A stretch of 64,000 nt of DNA from Halomonas sp. HL-48 (GCF_001314875.1 NZ_LJZS01000007.1:62001-126000); one strand, 5' to 3'. Counted from the stretch's first letter, positions 1 to 9,042 are shown. Notes: generated from the letters alone by a model not told the origin. Numbers and translations are program-made.

Positions 1-202
1 GTTCGAAACCGCCGTTTTCCCACCCGTGGATCACGCGTAGCGTCATCAGACCGCGTTTCATCGGGCGTGCCAGCAACAGGTACAACGAGATGTGAATGTG
101 TAGCTGCCGTTCGTCGGTATCGTTCTCAAACGCGTTGTAGGGGTCTGCAAACAGCTTGTGTAGCTTGCCCGGCGTATGTTCCTTGGCTTCTGTATAGCGC
201 AT
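1..202 (-). CDS. Hypothetical protein, partial (N-terminal part only)
   Basis: Only the first 67 codons are present; the gene runs off the left edge on the minus strand. The ATG at 202 follows a good ribosome-binding site (AAAGGGAT read on the minus strand). The visible protein begins MRYTEAKEHTPGKLHKLF and continues as charged soluble sequence with a short hydrophobic patch (LYLLLARP). I do not recognise a family. It is divergent from the riboswitch-controlled transporter, so it is probably an independent transcription unit. Confidence 0.55.
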   Translation of the reverse strand, partial: MRYTEAKEHTPGKLHKLFADPYNAFENDTDERQLHIHISLYLLLARPMKRGLMTLRVIHGWENGGFE

Positions 203-416
203 CAGCGTTATCCCTTTGAGCGAACCGTTTTATTGTAGCGCGCGGTTTCTTTAACGTTATCGGGTTATCTGCTGAGTATGGCGAGCGGTCGCCCAGATTG
301 AAAGGCCCTGGCGCGTGAAACGCAGAAAGCCTGCGCGCTTCGGCACATTCTTGGCGCTTTACGCTGACGCCGTTATCGTTGAGGATACTACCCGCTCAGA
401 AAATTGTTCATTCACT

Positions 417-504
417 GTCGCCAGGGGAGCCCCAACGGGCTGAGAGTGCGCTTCGCGCTTACCCTGGAACCTGATCCGGATGATACCGGCGGAGGAAGTG
501 CGAC
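417..504 (+). promoter_or_regulatory. TPP (THI-box) riboswitch
   Basis: The conserved thiamine pyrophosphate aptamer blocks are present in order: GGGGAGCC, then GGGCTGAGAGTG, a short GC hairpin (GCGCTTCGCGC), ACCCTGGAACCTGATCCGG, and ATACCGGCGGAGGAAG. The closing P1 stem pairs GTCGC (417-421) with GCGAC (500-504), ending immediately before the ATG at 505. The purine-rich GGAGGAAG at 491-498 is both conserved aptamer sequence and the only plausible ribosome-binding site of the next gene. Ligand binding should therefore hide the start region and shut off translation when thiamine pyrophosphate is plentiful. Confidence 0.95.
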
Positions 505-1884
505 ATGCCTTACCTGACATCAGCCGTGCTTGCCGCGGCACTCGGTTGTTTCATTCTGCTTGGTCTGCGTGCCCGCTGGGTCGATGGCACGGTTGACGAC
601 TACATCACCGCGCGCAATTCCCAGTCGGGGGGCACGCTGGGGTTATCCTTCCTTGCCTCGGGCATGGGCGCGTGGATCCTATTTGCCCCGCCGGAAATCG
701 GTGCCTTTGTGGGGCCTGTGGCGCTTGCCGGGTATGCCATCGGGTCGGCCCTGCCGTTCATCGTCCTGGGGCTTTATGGGCCTGCTATCCGCCGTGCGCT
801 GCCCGAGGGCAGGAGCATCGCCGAGTTCGCCCAGGCCTGCTATGGCAGCGGCGTGCGGCGCTGGGTGTCGTTGGTGTCGGTGGCCTACATGGCGTGTTTT
901 CTGGCCGCCGAGCTGACCGCTATTGGCGCGATTACTGCGCTGCTTTCCGATGTGCCTCCCGCCGCCGTGGTGCTGGGCGTTGCGCTAAGTACCCTGGCCT
1001 ATACCGTGATCGGCGGACTGCGGGCGAGCCTTGCCACCGACCGCTGGCAGGCCTGGCTGCTGGTGGCGTTATTGATTATCGTCAGCGGCGTGGCGTTTAA
1101 CTACCTGCCCGATATGCCCACGACCTCCTCGATGCCCAGCGTCCCGCTAGGCGAGGCGCTGGGGGTCGCGCTGACGTTAGTGATCGCGGTTACCGCGGCC
1201 AACCTTTTCCATCAGGGTTATTGGCAGCGGGTGTGGGCCGCCCAGGATGCCGGAAGCCTGGGCCGCGGCGCCTGGCTGGGCGGTGGCATGACCGTTGCCG
1301 TGGTCATGGTGATTGGCGGCCTGGGAATGCTGGCCGCAATGAGCGGCGTTGAGCTTGGCAGTCCGCCTATGCCGTTTTTTGCGCTGCTGGGCAATGCGCC
1401 GTCCTGGTTGGGGCTTGTGGCGCTGGTGCTGGCCGTGACGCTGGTGGCCTCGAGCGTGGATACGCTGCAAAACGCGATCGCCTCGCTGCTGGTCTCCCAG
1501 CATGAACAGCAGGGCAGGTCGCTGACCACGGCGCGCTGGCTGACCGTCGCGCTGATGGTGCCGGTGGTGGTGATCGCGCTGCAGGGGCTCTCGGTGCTGC
1601 GACTGTTTTTGGTTGCCGATCTGCTATGTGCCGCGATCGTCGTACCGGTGCTGCTGGGACTATGGCGGCGCATGAGCGCCGTGGCGGCGATTGCCGGCGG
1701 CCTTGCTGGGTTGCTGGGCGCCGTGCTGCCAGGCTGGGTGGCGAATGGCAGCCTGGCTGCCGGCCTCATGGCGGCCACCTTTCCCAACGGCATCCCCACG
1801 CTCGGCCCTTTCTTGGGCGCGCTGTGCGCTTCCACGCTGGTCAGCGTTGGTCTCGCGATGGTCGGGCGTTTCCGTACACATTGA
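505..1884 (+). CDS. Sodium:solute symporter family transporter under TPP riboswitch control (probable thiamine or precursor uptake)
   Basis: This 459-residue inner-membrane protein has roughly a dozen hydrophobic segments and the layout of the SSS family. Its N-terminal part (DDYITARN, then GAWILFAPPEIGAFVG) matches the substrate- and sodium-site region of that family, and GGLRASLATDRWQAW fits the usual TDxxQ stretch. The gene starts one base after the P1 stem of the TPP riboswitch, so the substrate is likely thiamine or a precursor such as hydroxymethylpyrimidine. Comparative studies of thiamine regulons have predicted SSS-family thiamine transporters, but the exact ligand here is inferred from regulation alone. 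No thiamine biosynthesis genes are adjacent. Confidence 0.85.
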   Translation: MPYLTSAVLAAALGCFILLGLRARWVDGTVDDYITARNSQSGGTLGLSFLASGMGAWILFAPPEIGAFVGPVALAGYAIGSALPFIVLGLYGPAIRRALPEGRSIAEFAQACYGSGVRRWVSLVSVAYMACFLAAELTAIGAITALLSDVPPAAVVLGVALSTLAYTVIGGLRASLATDRWQAWLLVALLIIVSGVAFNYLPDMPTTSSMPSVPLGEALGVALTLVIAVTAANLFHQGYWQRVWAAQDAGSLGRGAWLGGGMTVAVVMVIGGLGMLAAMSGVELGSPPMPFFALLGNAPSWLGLVALVLAVTLVASSVDTLQNAIASLLVSQHEQQGRSLTTARWLTVALMVPVVVIALQGLSVLRLFLVADLLCAAIVVPVLLGLWRRMSAVAAIAGGLAGLLGAVLPGWVANGSLAAGLMAATFPNGIPTLGPFLGALCASTLVSVGLAMVGRFRTH

Positions 1885-1947
1885 GCAAAGCGGTGGCGTT
1901 CGCGGTATGCTGGTAGTCCCCCGCCTACCAGCATGGGTGACACGCTA

Positions 1948-3363
1948 ATGAACTATCCAATTTTGCCCGACGAAGAGGCACGCCTGTCAGCGCTTTACGA
2001 GCTGGCGCTGCTGGATACGCCGGAGGAGCCAGCGTTCGACCGGGTCACGCGGCTGGTGACCCAACTGCTGGATGTCCCCACGTCAACGGTCACGCTGATC
2101 GACGCGAAGCGCCAATGGATCAAATCCCGTGTTGGAACCGATATCCGTGAAACCTCCCGCGACGTGGCTTTCTGCGCCTACACCATCGCTGACGATGTGC
2201 CGCTGATCGTCGAGGATGCGAGAGAAGATCCCCGATTCGCCCAAAACCCCCTGGTGACCGTCGACCAGGGCGTGCGTTTCTATGTCGGTATTCCGCTGCG
2301 CACCACTCTGGGCCTGGCGCTTGGATCGCTGTGCGCCGTGGATACCCGGCCGCGTAAGGTGAGTGACGCCGAGCTCGCCGCGCTCAAGGACCTCGCGGCG
2401 ATCGTGACCGATGAAATTCACCAGCGTGAACGCTTTTTGTTTGAAAAGCAGCGCCGCGAAGCCTCCCAGGCCTCCCTCGAGGCGCTGCACCAGGATCTTG
2501 AAAACCAGATCGAGCGGCGTACGCAAGAGTTGAATCTGGTGATCGAGTCAGCCTACGACGCCTATATCAGCATTGATGATAACAACAAGGTGTTGGACTG
2601 GAATCGCGCGGCGCAAACCATGTTCGGTTGGACTCGCAAGGAGGCTTTGGCGCAATCTCTCAAGCAGTTGATCTTTCCAGAAGGCGTGCCTGGCGGTGAC
2701 CAGCAAATGCCGATGACCTATTACGCCACACGCCGTGACGGCAGCCAAGTGCCCGTGGAGATGCGTATCAAGTCGCTGGAAATCGAGGGCAAGGAGCGCC
2801 GCAGCCTGTTTCTGCACGACGTCACCGAGCGCATACAGCTGGAGCGCCTGCGTGATCAGCAGGCCCGCGAAGATGCGCTTACCCAACTGCCCAACCGGCG
2901 CGCGCTGGATGAACGACTGCCGGAAGCCATGGCGCGCACGCGACGCCTGCAAAACACCCTGGCCGTGCTGTTCATGGATCTGGATGGCTTCAAGTCGGTC
3001 AATGATGAACACGGCCATGCTGCCGGTGATCAGCTACTGCGCGAGGTGGCCAAACGCCTGACCGACGCCGTGCGCGAAACCGACTACGTGGCCCGCTGGG
3101 CGGGCGACGAATTTGTGGTGCTGCTCGAAAACATCGCTCCCGAGGCAGCCGAGCGGCTCGCCCGCCAACTGGTCGACACCATCGAGCAGCCGCTGCCTCT
3201 GGAAGGCGCCACGGCTCATATCAGTACCAGCATTGGGGTGGCGCTCTATTACCCAGGGGCCAGTGAAACCGCCCAGGAACTGTTGAAACGCGCTGACGTC
3301 GCCATGTATGACGCCAAGCATGCAGGCAAGGCACAGGTTCGCATGGCCCACTCGGCCACGTAA
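1948..3363 (+). CDS. GAF-PAS-GGDEF diguanylate cyclase
   Basis: A cytoplasmic sensor enzyme that should make cyclic di-GMP from GTP. From the ATG at 1948 (471 aa) it has an N-terminal GAF domain (about 20-165, typical opening PILPDEEARLSALYELALLDTP), a short coiled linker, a PAS domain (about 195-310, with a C-terminal FLHDVTERI), and a GGDEF domain (about 310-465). The active-site loop reads AGDEF, a common variant of GGDEF. The inhibitory I-site RETD lies exactly five residues before it, so product feedback is expected. There is no EAL domain. An in-frame ATG at 1933 is an alternative start. The ligand is not predictable. Confidence 0.9.
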   Translation: MNYPILPDEEARLSALYELALLDTPEEPAFDRVTRLVTQLLDVPTSTVTLIDAKRQWIKSRVGTDIRETSRDVAFCAYTIADDVPLIVEDAREDPRFAQNPLVTVDQGVRFYVGIPLRTTLGLALGSLCAVDTRPRKVSDAELAALKDLAAIVTDEIHQRERFLFEKQRREASQASLEALHQDLENQIERRTQELNLVIESAYDAYISIDDNNKVLDWNRAAQTMFGWTRKEALAQSLKQLIFPEGVPGGDQQMPMTYYATRRDGSQVPVEMRIKSLEIEGKERRSLFLHDVTERIQLERLRDQQAREDALTQLPNRRALDERLPEAMARTRRLQNTLAVLFMDLDGFKSVNDEHGHAAGDQLLREVAKRLTDAVRETDYVARWAGDEFVVLLENIAPEAAERLARQLVDTIEQPLPLEGATAHISTSIGVALYYPGASETAQELLKRADVAMYDAKHAGKAQVRMAHSAT

Positions 3364-3388
3364 TCGCACTCACACGCCAAGGACGACC

Positions 3389-4357
3389 ATGATCCGGACA
3401 CTGTTGACCACCCCCGACGGCCAGGTGCAGGAAGGCGATGAACAGCTCGTTGCGGTATGGCGGGAAACGCCCGGCAGCCATATCTGGGTGGACATGCAAG
3501 GCGAAACCCAAGCCGACGAGCAGCGGCTGCTGGACGACTTCGACTGCCATCCGATGGCGATCCAGGACGCCCATCGGGAGCGACACCCGCCGAAGATCGA
3601 AGAGTTCGGTCATCACACGCTGATTATCTACCGCGGCATTTCCTCGTTTGATGCCCAGCTTAACTTTGTCCCCCAGCAGGTGTGCTTTTTTATTGGCGAA
3701 CGTTTTCTGGTGACTCTGCATCCCGGCGAAGCGATGAGCATTGAGCGTCTGCTTAAAGAGCAGGGGCCCAAGCTACTGGCCTATTCGCCCGAGCACGTCG
3801 CATTGCGGGTCATGTATCTATCGGCGGGTTTTTATATCGACAGCCTGCTGGAGTTCGAAGTCGCCCTCAGCGATCTGGAAGATGAACTGCTGGAAAACGG
3901 CAACGACGTGCTGATGCGCCGAATTATCGCCTACCGCTCCCGGCTGGTGAAAATGCGCCGCATATTCAGCTACCACAAGGGCATTACCCAGGAGCTCACC
4001 GCTTACGACTATGCGCACCTGCCCCGTGAAGAGAGCGAAACCCTACACGCGATCACCGATGTGGAAGAGCGCTTCGAGCGGCTGTATACCCTTACGCAAA
4101 TGTATTACGACATTTGTGGCGACCTGGTGAATGGCTACATTTCGATTTCTTCGCACCAGCTCAACATTACCATGCGCGTCCTCACGGTGATTACCGCGAT
4201 TTTTGTGCCGCTCACCTTCCTCGCGGGTGTTTATGGCATGAATTTCGAATACATGCCCGAGCTTGGCTATCGTTACGGCTATTTCTTTGTCTTGGGCGTC
4301 ATGCTGGGTATCGGCGCTATGTTGATCTGGCTTTTCAAACGCAAGCACTGGTTTTGA
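3389..4357 (+). CDS. corA: CorA-family divalent metal ion transporter
   Basis: A 322-residue member of the CorA/MIT family, which forms pentameric Mg2+ (also Co2+/Ni2+) channels in the inner membrane. The large N-terminal cytoplasmic domain is followed by two C-terminal membrane helices. The signature YGMNFEYMPEL follows the first helix with GMN at residues 283-285, and the protein ends in a basic tail (FKRKHWF). The reading frame is open further upstream, but the ATG at 3389 is preferred: it follows CCAAGGACG and avoids overlap with the cyclase gene, 25 bases upstream. ZntB-type proteins share the fold, so the transported metal is not certain. Confidence 0.9.
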   Translation: MIRTLLTTPDGQVQEGDEQLVAVWRETPGSHIWVDMQGETQADEQRLLDDFDCHPMAIQDAHRERHPPKIEEFGHHTLIIYRGISSFDAQLNFVPQQVCFFIGERFLVTLHPGEAMSIERLLKEQGPKLLAYSPEHVALRVMYLSAGFYIDSLLEFEVALSDLEDELLENGNDVLMRRIIAYRSRLVKMRRIFSYHKGITQELTAYDYAHLPREESETLHAITDVEERFERLYTLTQMYYDICGDLVNGYISISSHQLNITMRVLTVITAIFVPLTFLAGVYGMNFEYMPELGYRYGYFFVLGVMLGIGAMLIWLFKRKHWF

Positions 4358-4451
4358 TCAACAGACCGAGCTTGCTTGAGACGGCTCGAAAGTTTGTTAT
4401 GGTCATCATCAGGCACACCATCTTATCTCTTAGCTAGGAGGAGCCCAGCCA

Positions 4452-5624
4452 ATGGCTGACGCCAAGATGAATGCAACGCCGCCCGACACCATGGCAGCCA
4501 TGCTGCTGACTGGGCATGGAGGTATCGAGAAGCTTGAGTACCGTAAGGACGTGACCACGCCCGCTCCCCAGCCGGGCCAGGTGCTTGTGCAGGTGACCGC
4601 CACGGCGAAAAACAATACCGACCGTAAGGCCCGCGAAGGGCTTTACCCCACCAAGGATAAAGGCGACGTGACATCGTTCGCCATGGGCGGCGAGGCCACG
4701 CTTACCTTTCCGCGTATTCAGGGGGCGGATGTGGCTGGCCGTATCGTCGCAGTGGGCGAGGGCGTCGATACCGCCCGCATCGGCGAGCGCGGGCTTCTGG
4801 ATTTCAACCTCTATGCCGATGATCGCCGTGACATCAACCTGACACCCGACTACTACGGCCACGGCGCGGACGGCGGCTATGCCGAGTACGTCGCGGTGCC
4901 CGCCGACCAGTTCCACCATGTACCCAATCCGGATCTGCGCGATGCGGAGCTTGCCGCCATGGGGATGTGCTCGTACCAGACGGCCTATCACATGATGACT
5001 TCCGCCGGTATTGCGGCGGGTGAGCGTGTTCTGGTGAGCGGTGCAAGCGGCGGGGTGGGCACGGCGCTTATGCAGCTGTGCCGCATCGTGGGCGCGATTC
5101 CCTACGCCGTGAGCCAGCCCGACAAGGCCGACGCGCTTCGGGCGCTGGGCGCCGAGGCGGTGATCGACCGGGGGGATCTGCCGACCTTTGTGAATCGTGT
5201 ATTGGCGACGACGAATGGCCAGCCCATCGACGCCGTGATGGACCTGGTCGGCGGCGAGATGACCAACCTGTTTATCGATACCATGATCGTCGATATGCAG
5301 CACCGCAAACGCTATCCGCGCCTTTCCATCGCTGGCGCCAGCGGCGGCAACGTGAGTGAGATCATGTGGACGAAGATTTATCTCTATCAGGTGCAGATCT
5401 TTGGCGTCTCCCACGGTACCCGGGAAGAGGCCGAGCAGCTCATCGCCTGGATTCGCAGCGGCGAGCTCAAGCCAGTCCTGCACGCGGCGTTCAAGCTCTC
5501 GGATCTCCATGAAGCCGAGCGCTATTTCGTCAATCGTGGCAGTAACTATCTGGGCAAGATCGTGGTCGTCCCGGATAGCCAATGGGATACCCATGGCGCG
5601 CCGTTTGCCCTTAACGCTTCCTGA
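4452..5624 (+). CDS. MDR-superfamily (zinc-independent type) NAD(P)H oxidoreductase
   Basis: A 390-residue medium-chain dehydrogenase/reductase. It has the N-terminal GroES-like domain (QVTATAKNNTDRKAREG, then GADVAGRIVAVGEGV) and a Rossmann domain with the nucleotide-binding loop VSGASGGVGTALMQL. The catalytic and structural zinc cysteine clusters are absent, which fits quinone-oxidoreductase-like members. The start is fixed by a strong ribosome-binding site (TAGGAGGAG at 4434-4442). It lies 18 bases before the proline-racemase-family gene and is probably co-transcribed, so it may oxidise or reduce an intermediate of the same small catabolic pathway. The substrate is unknown. Confidence 0.8.
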   Translation: MADAKMNATPPDTMAAMLLTGHGGIEKLEYRKDVTTPAPQPGQVLVQVTATAKNNTDRKAREGLYPTKDKGDVTSFAMGGEATLTFPRIQGADVAGRIVAVGEGVDTARIGERGLLDFNLYADDRRDINLTPDYYGHGADGGYAEYVAVPADQFHHVPNPDLRDAELAAMGMCSYQTAYHMMTSAGIAAGERVLVSGASGGVGTALMQLCRIVGAIPYAVSQPDKADALRALGAEAVIDRGDLPTFVNRVLATTNGQPIDAVMDLVGGEMTNLFIDTMIVDMQHRKRYPRLSIAGASGGNVSEIMWTKIYLYQVQIFGVSHGTREEAEQLIAWIRSGELKPVLHAAFKLSDLHEAERYFVNRGSNYLGKIVVVPDSQWDTHGAPFALNAS

Positions 5625-5642
5625 TCGCAAAGAGACTGGCGA

Positions 5643-6716
5643 ATGAATACTCAGCACACCATCCAGCTAATGGATACCCACGCGGGCGGCGATGTCAGCC
5701 GGATCGTGACCGGCGGCATCGACAACCTGCCCGGGGACAGCGTCCGCGCACAGATGGAATACCTGCGTGACGACGCCGATGGCCTGCGTCGACTGCTGCT
5801 CGAGGAACCCTACGGCATCCCTGAGATGTCGGTGGATCTTCTGGTGCCGCCCTGCGATCCGGAAGCCGTGGCCGGCTACATTATCATGGAGGTTATGGGC
5901 TACCCGATCTACTCCGGCTCGAACACGCTGTGCACGGCCACGGCGGTGCTGGAAAGCGGTATCGTGCCCAAGCAGGAGGGGATACAGCGCTTCAAGCTGG
6001 AAGCCCCGGCCGGTCTTGTCCAGGTCGAAGCCAGGGTGCATAACGGCGTGGTGGAGTCGGTAACCTGCGGCGGGCTGCCCAGCTACATCGACACCTACCG
6101 CGAGACCATCCAGGTGCCGGACATTGGCCCCGTGACCTATTCGATTGCCTACAGCGGCGGCTTTTACGCGCTGGTGGATGCCGCTGAACTAGGCTTCAAG
6201 CTGACCCTGGAAGAAGAGCCGGCGCTGGCGCTTTGTGCGCATAAGATTGTCGAAGCCATCAAGGCCGAGCGGGGCTTTTCCCACTACACCCTGGGCGATG
6301 TGGGGCCGCTGCCGTTTCTGCATTTCATGGGGCCGGAAGAAAACGTCGCGGCAGGCTATGTGCGTTCACGTTCCACCACCTATGTGCATCCCGGCGTGAT
6401 CTGCCGCAGTACCACGGGTACCGGCACCTCCGCGCGCCTGGCGCTGATGCATTACGAAGGACGGCTGAACCAGGGCGACAAGCTGGAAACCGTGTCGCTG
6501 CGCAACACAGGCTTTATCGGCACATTCATCGACACGCACCAGGAAGGCGCCTATCAGGTGGTGGAAAACACCATCACCGGACGTAGCTACGTGCTCGCGC
6601 ACTCGGATATCGTGATCAACTGTGACGACCCGCTGGTGCGCTGTGGGGCGCTACACCACATCCTGCTGGATCGGCATCACCCGCCGCGCGCCGAACTCTC
6701 CGACGATACGCCATAG
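5643..6716 (+). CDS. Proline racemase family protein with Ser/Thr in place of both catalytic cysteines
   Basis: A 357-residue protein with clear family landmarks: an N-terminal MDTHAGGDVSRIVTGG, and a late RSTTGTGTSARLALMH block. Proline racemase and 4-hydroxyproline epimerase use two cysteines, in MCGHG and in (D)RSPCGTGT. Here the first block reads YSGSNT (Ser91) and the second CRSTTGT (Thr258), so neither cysteine is kept. The Asp of the second block is Cys254. Trans-3-hydroxyproline dehydratases are known to carry Thr at the second position, so a dehydratase or another lyase is more likely than a racemase. The 3' end overlaps the convergent DUF1289 gene by 40 bp. Confidence 0.85.
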   Translation: MNTQHTIQLMDTHAGGDVSRIVTGGIDNLPGDSVRAQMEYLRDDADGLRRLLLEEPYGIPEMSVDLLVPPCDPEAVAGYIIMEVMGYPIYSGSNTLCTATAVLESGIVPKQEGIQRFKLEAPAGLVQVEARVHNGVVESVTCGGLPSYIDTYRETIQVPDIGPVTYSIAYSGGFYALVDAAELGFKLTLEEEPALALCAHKIVEAIKAERGFSHYTLGDVGPLPFLHFMGPEENVAAGYVRSRSTTYVHPGVICRSTTGTGTSARLALMHYEGRLNQGDKLETVSLRNTGFIGTFIDTHQEGAYQVVENTITGRSYVLAHSDIVINCDDPLVRCGALHHILLDRHHPPRAELSDDTP

Positions 6717-6916
6717 CCTTCGGCGTCGAGGCGTTCCCATACCGGGGCCTTTTCGGCCTCGGTCATCTGTCCCCAGCGGGCGATCTCGTCCAGCGTGCGC
6801 CCGCAGCCTTCGCACAGCGACTGAGTAGGCTCGATACGGCAGATTTTCCGGCAGGGGGACAGCGGGCGTGGAGAGGTGGATAAAGTCACGTGTATCGTCA
6901 GCCTTAATGGATGCAC
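6677..6916 (-). CDS. DUF1289 family small Cys-rich protein
   Basis: A protein of up to 79 residues whose core SPCRKICRIEPTQSLCEGCG carries the four-cysteine pattern of DUF1289, followed by the family's RTLDEIARWGQMTEAEK helix. The cysteines suggest metal binding; the function of the family is unknown. The N-terminus is uncertain: the ATG at 6916 adds about 20 residues before the conserved part, and a GTG at 6889 would give a more typical length. Its 3' end overlaps the 3' end of the proline-racemase-family gene on the other strand. Confidence 0.8.
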   Translation of the reverse strand: MHPLRLTIHVTLSTSPRPLSPCRKICRIEPTQSLCEGCGRTLDEIARWGQMTEAEKAPVWERLDAEGYGVSSESSARGG

Positions 6917-7022
6917 AGGGAAAATCGCGAGAGCGTCATTGGTTGCCTAGCCTAACATGACGCGCTCACCTCAGGGTGTGATAGCGTAATGGCTTCTGTC
7001 CATGCGTTGATGAGGAAAGGCC

Positions 7023-7634
7023 ATGCACTGTTTACTCGACGAGTCGCCGCTGGAGGCGGGCACCCTGTATCGGCTGTTATCCGGCACGATCTGTCCGCGT
7101 CCGATTGCCTGGGTGGCCACCCAGGACCGCCAGGGCAATGCCAATCTGGCCCCGTTCTCGTTTTTCAATGTGGTCAGCGTCGACCCGCCGGTGTTGGGGT
7201 TTTCACCGCTCCAGAACGGCCAGGGGCGCAGCAAGGATACCGTGCGTAACCTCGAAGAAAACCCTGAGTGCGTGGTGCACATCAGCAGTGAAGCGCTGGT
7301 TGATGCCCTCAATACCACCAGCGCGAGCCTGTCCCCCGGGGAAGACGAGTTCATGCTTGCCGGGCTCGAAAAAGCCACCATGGCGGGGGTGTCGGTGCCA
7401 CGTATTGCCAGTGCGCCGGTGGCCTTCGGCTGCCGGTTGCGCGACATCATTCGCTTTGGCGATCAGCCCATGGCCGGCAATCTGGTGCTCGCCAATGTGA
7501 TTTCCCTGCATCTTGATGACGCCGTCTGGAACGGTCGACACGTCAACCTGGAGGTACTTAACCCGGTGGGTCGTCTGGCCGGCAGCGACTATCTGCGCAC
7601 TACGGATCGTTTTGCGCTGCAACGCCCCCGCTGA
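7023..7634 (+). CDS. Flavin reductase-like (FMN-binding) domain protein
   Basis: A 203-residue flavoprotein of the flavin reductase-like/DIM6-NTAB family. The conserved parts are the CPRPIAWVATQDRQGNANLA strand-turn-strand and the following PFSFFNVVSVDPPVLGFS flavin-binding region. It should bind FMN and reduce flavin or a small substrate with NAD(P)H in the cytoplasm. The ATG at 7023 follows GAGGAAAGGCC. It stands alone between the DUF1289 gene and a long leader region, and no partner oxygenase is visible, so the physiological substrate cannot be named. Confidence 0.85.
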   Translation: MHCLLDESPLEAGTLYRLLSGTICPRPIAWVATQDRQGNANLAPFSFFNVVSVDPPVLGFSPLQNGQGRSKDTVRNLEENPECVVHISSEALVDALNTTSASLSPGEDEFMLAGLEKATMAGVSVPRIASAPVAFGCRLRDIIRFGDQPMAGNLVLANVISLHLDDAVWNGRHVNLEVLNPVGRLAGSDYLRTTDRFALQRPR

Positions 7635-7723
7635 CCTGACAACGATGCATCAGCCCATGCTTAACAAACGTTTGTTTACATACTTAACGACAATGTTTAC
7701 TTAGAAGTTAAGGATAATTGTCC

Positions 7724-7750
7724 TTTAGTCCTATATTCTGCGGCCGATAG
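7724..7750 (+). promoter_or_regulatory. Candidate sigma-28 (FliA) promoter for the binding protein-chemoreceptor unit
   Basis: The sequence TTTAGTCC, an 11-base spacer and GCCGATAG resembles the flagellar sigma-28 consensus TAAAGTTT-N11-GCCGATAA, with 7 of 8 matches in the -10 box and about half in the -35 box. The same -10 octamer with the same spacing precedes the second chemoreceptor gene (16635-16661). It lies 138 bases before the start at 7888 in a 253-base gene-free stretch that is otherwise AT-rich. Confidence 0.45.
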
Positions 7751-7887
7751 TACTGCTAAGCGCGTAATACGCTGCTGGTGAAGCGTGGTAGTATGTACAA
7801 GTTATCGTGCTGATTTAAAAAGATTTTAACAAGCTGCGCGCAATATTAAGCGGCAAGCAGATTACAAGCAGATTAAGGGAATGGGCA

Positions 7888-9042
7888 ATGCGACGAATTT
7901 TAATAGCGCTATTGGCAAGTGTGGTATCTATTCCGACCGCTTACGCGGAACTCAATTTTGCCATCGTGGCGCCGGATAGTGGCCCGGCGGCATCGCTCGG
8001 GCAGGGTATGAAAAAGGGCATCGACACGTATTTTGCCGAGGTCAATGCCGACGGGGGTGTCAATGGCGAGATGTTGTCCCTTGCCGCCTTTGACGATGGC
8101 TACGATCCCCTCACTGCCGCTCGCCACACCCGCGACGTGGTTGAAGACGACGATATCCTGGCGGCCATCGGCAATGTGGGGACACCCACCGCCACCGTCA
8201 CCATCCCCATTCACAACGAAGCGGAAACGCTGCTGTTCGGCGCCTTTACCGGTGCGGGCGTGCTGCGTAAATCGCCCCCTGACCGTTACGTCATCAACTA
8301 CCGCGCCAGCTACGTCCAGGAAACCGCGGCGATGGTGGACGGCCTGATGGAAGCTGGCATCGAGCCGGAGGAAATTGCCTTCTTTACTCAAAACGACAGC
8401 TTTGGCGACGCCGGTTACAACGGGGCGAAGCAAGCGCTTGAGGCACAGGGCTTTACCGGCATCGAAAACCTCGCCCACGGGCGTTTTTCCCGCGGGACCC
8501 GTAACGTTCACCAGGGACTGGCCACTATCCTCCAGGCGTCTGAAACCCCTAAAGCGGTCATTATCGTCGGCACCTATGGCCCGGCGGCCGACTTTATCCG
8601 TGAAGCGCGTCAGGACATCCCCGATGCGGTGTTCCTCAACGTGTCCTTCGTGGGAAGTCAGGCGCTGCTGAATGAGCTGGGTGACCAGGCAGAGGGCGTG
8701 ATCGTGACCCAGGTGGTGCCGCCACTGGACGCCGACCTGCCCGCCGTTGACGACTACCGTCAGGCGCTTGAAGAGCATGCCAACGGCAGTGAGCCCGATT
8801 TCGTCTCGCTGGAAGGCTATCTGGCCGCCAAGTTATTTGTGGAGGGCGTAAAAGCCGCCGGCGACTCGCCGGACCGGGAAGCCATCGTCGATGGACTGCT
8901 GGGGCTGGGGGAAGTGGATATCGGCCTCGAAGAACCGCTGAGCTTGGGGCGTGACGATCACCAGGCAAGCGACAGCGTCTGGCCGACCATCATTGCCGAC
9001 GGCCAATTTGAACTCGTCGAGTGGTCAACGCTGCTGCGCTAA
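7888..9042 (+). CDS. Periplasmic substrate-binding protein, branched-chain amino acid type (orphan)
   Basis: A 384-residue exported protein. The signal peptide RRILIALLASVVSIPTAYA is followed by a mature domain of the Leu/Ile/Val-binding family: LNFAIVAPDSGPAASLGQGM, then the GIDTYFAEVNADGGVNG block and IGNVGTPTATV. Members bind amino acids, amides or small organic acids. No ABC permease or ATPase gene is nearby. The next gene, 55 bases downstream, is a methyl-accepting chemoreceptor, so this protein may deliver its ligand to that receptor rather than to a transporter. The ATG at 7888 follows AAGGGAATGGGCA. Confidence 0.88.
   Translation: MRRILIALLASVVSIPTAYAELNFAIVAPDSGPAASLGQGMKKGIDTYFAEVNADGGVNGEMLSLAAFDDGYDPLTAARHTRDVVEDDDILAAIGNVGTPTATVTIPIHNEAETLLFGAFTGAGVLRKSPPDRYVINYRASYVQETAAMVDGLMEAGIEPEEIAFFTQNDSFGDAGYNGAKQALEAQGFTGIENLAHGRFSRGTRNVHQGLATILQASETPKAVIIVGTYGPAADFIREARQDIPDAVFLNVSFVGSQALLNELGDQAEGVIVTQVVPPLDADLPAVDDYRQALEEHANGSEPDFVSLEGYLAAKLFVEGVKAAGDSPDREAIVDGLLGLGEVDIGLEEPLSLGRDDHQASDSVWPTIIADGQFELVEWSTLLR

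Noticed and set aside
3308..3388. Upstream extension of corA by 27 codons
   Set aside because: It would overlap the cyclase gene and encodes Arg/Pro-rich sequence atypical of CorA. The ATG at 3389 has a better position and ribosome-binding site.
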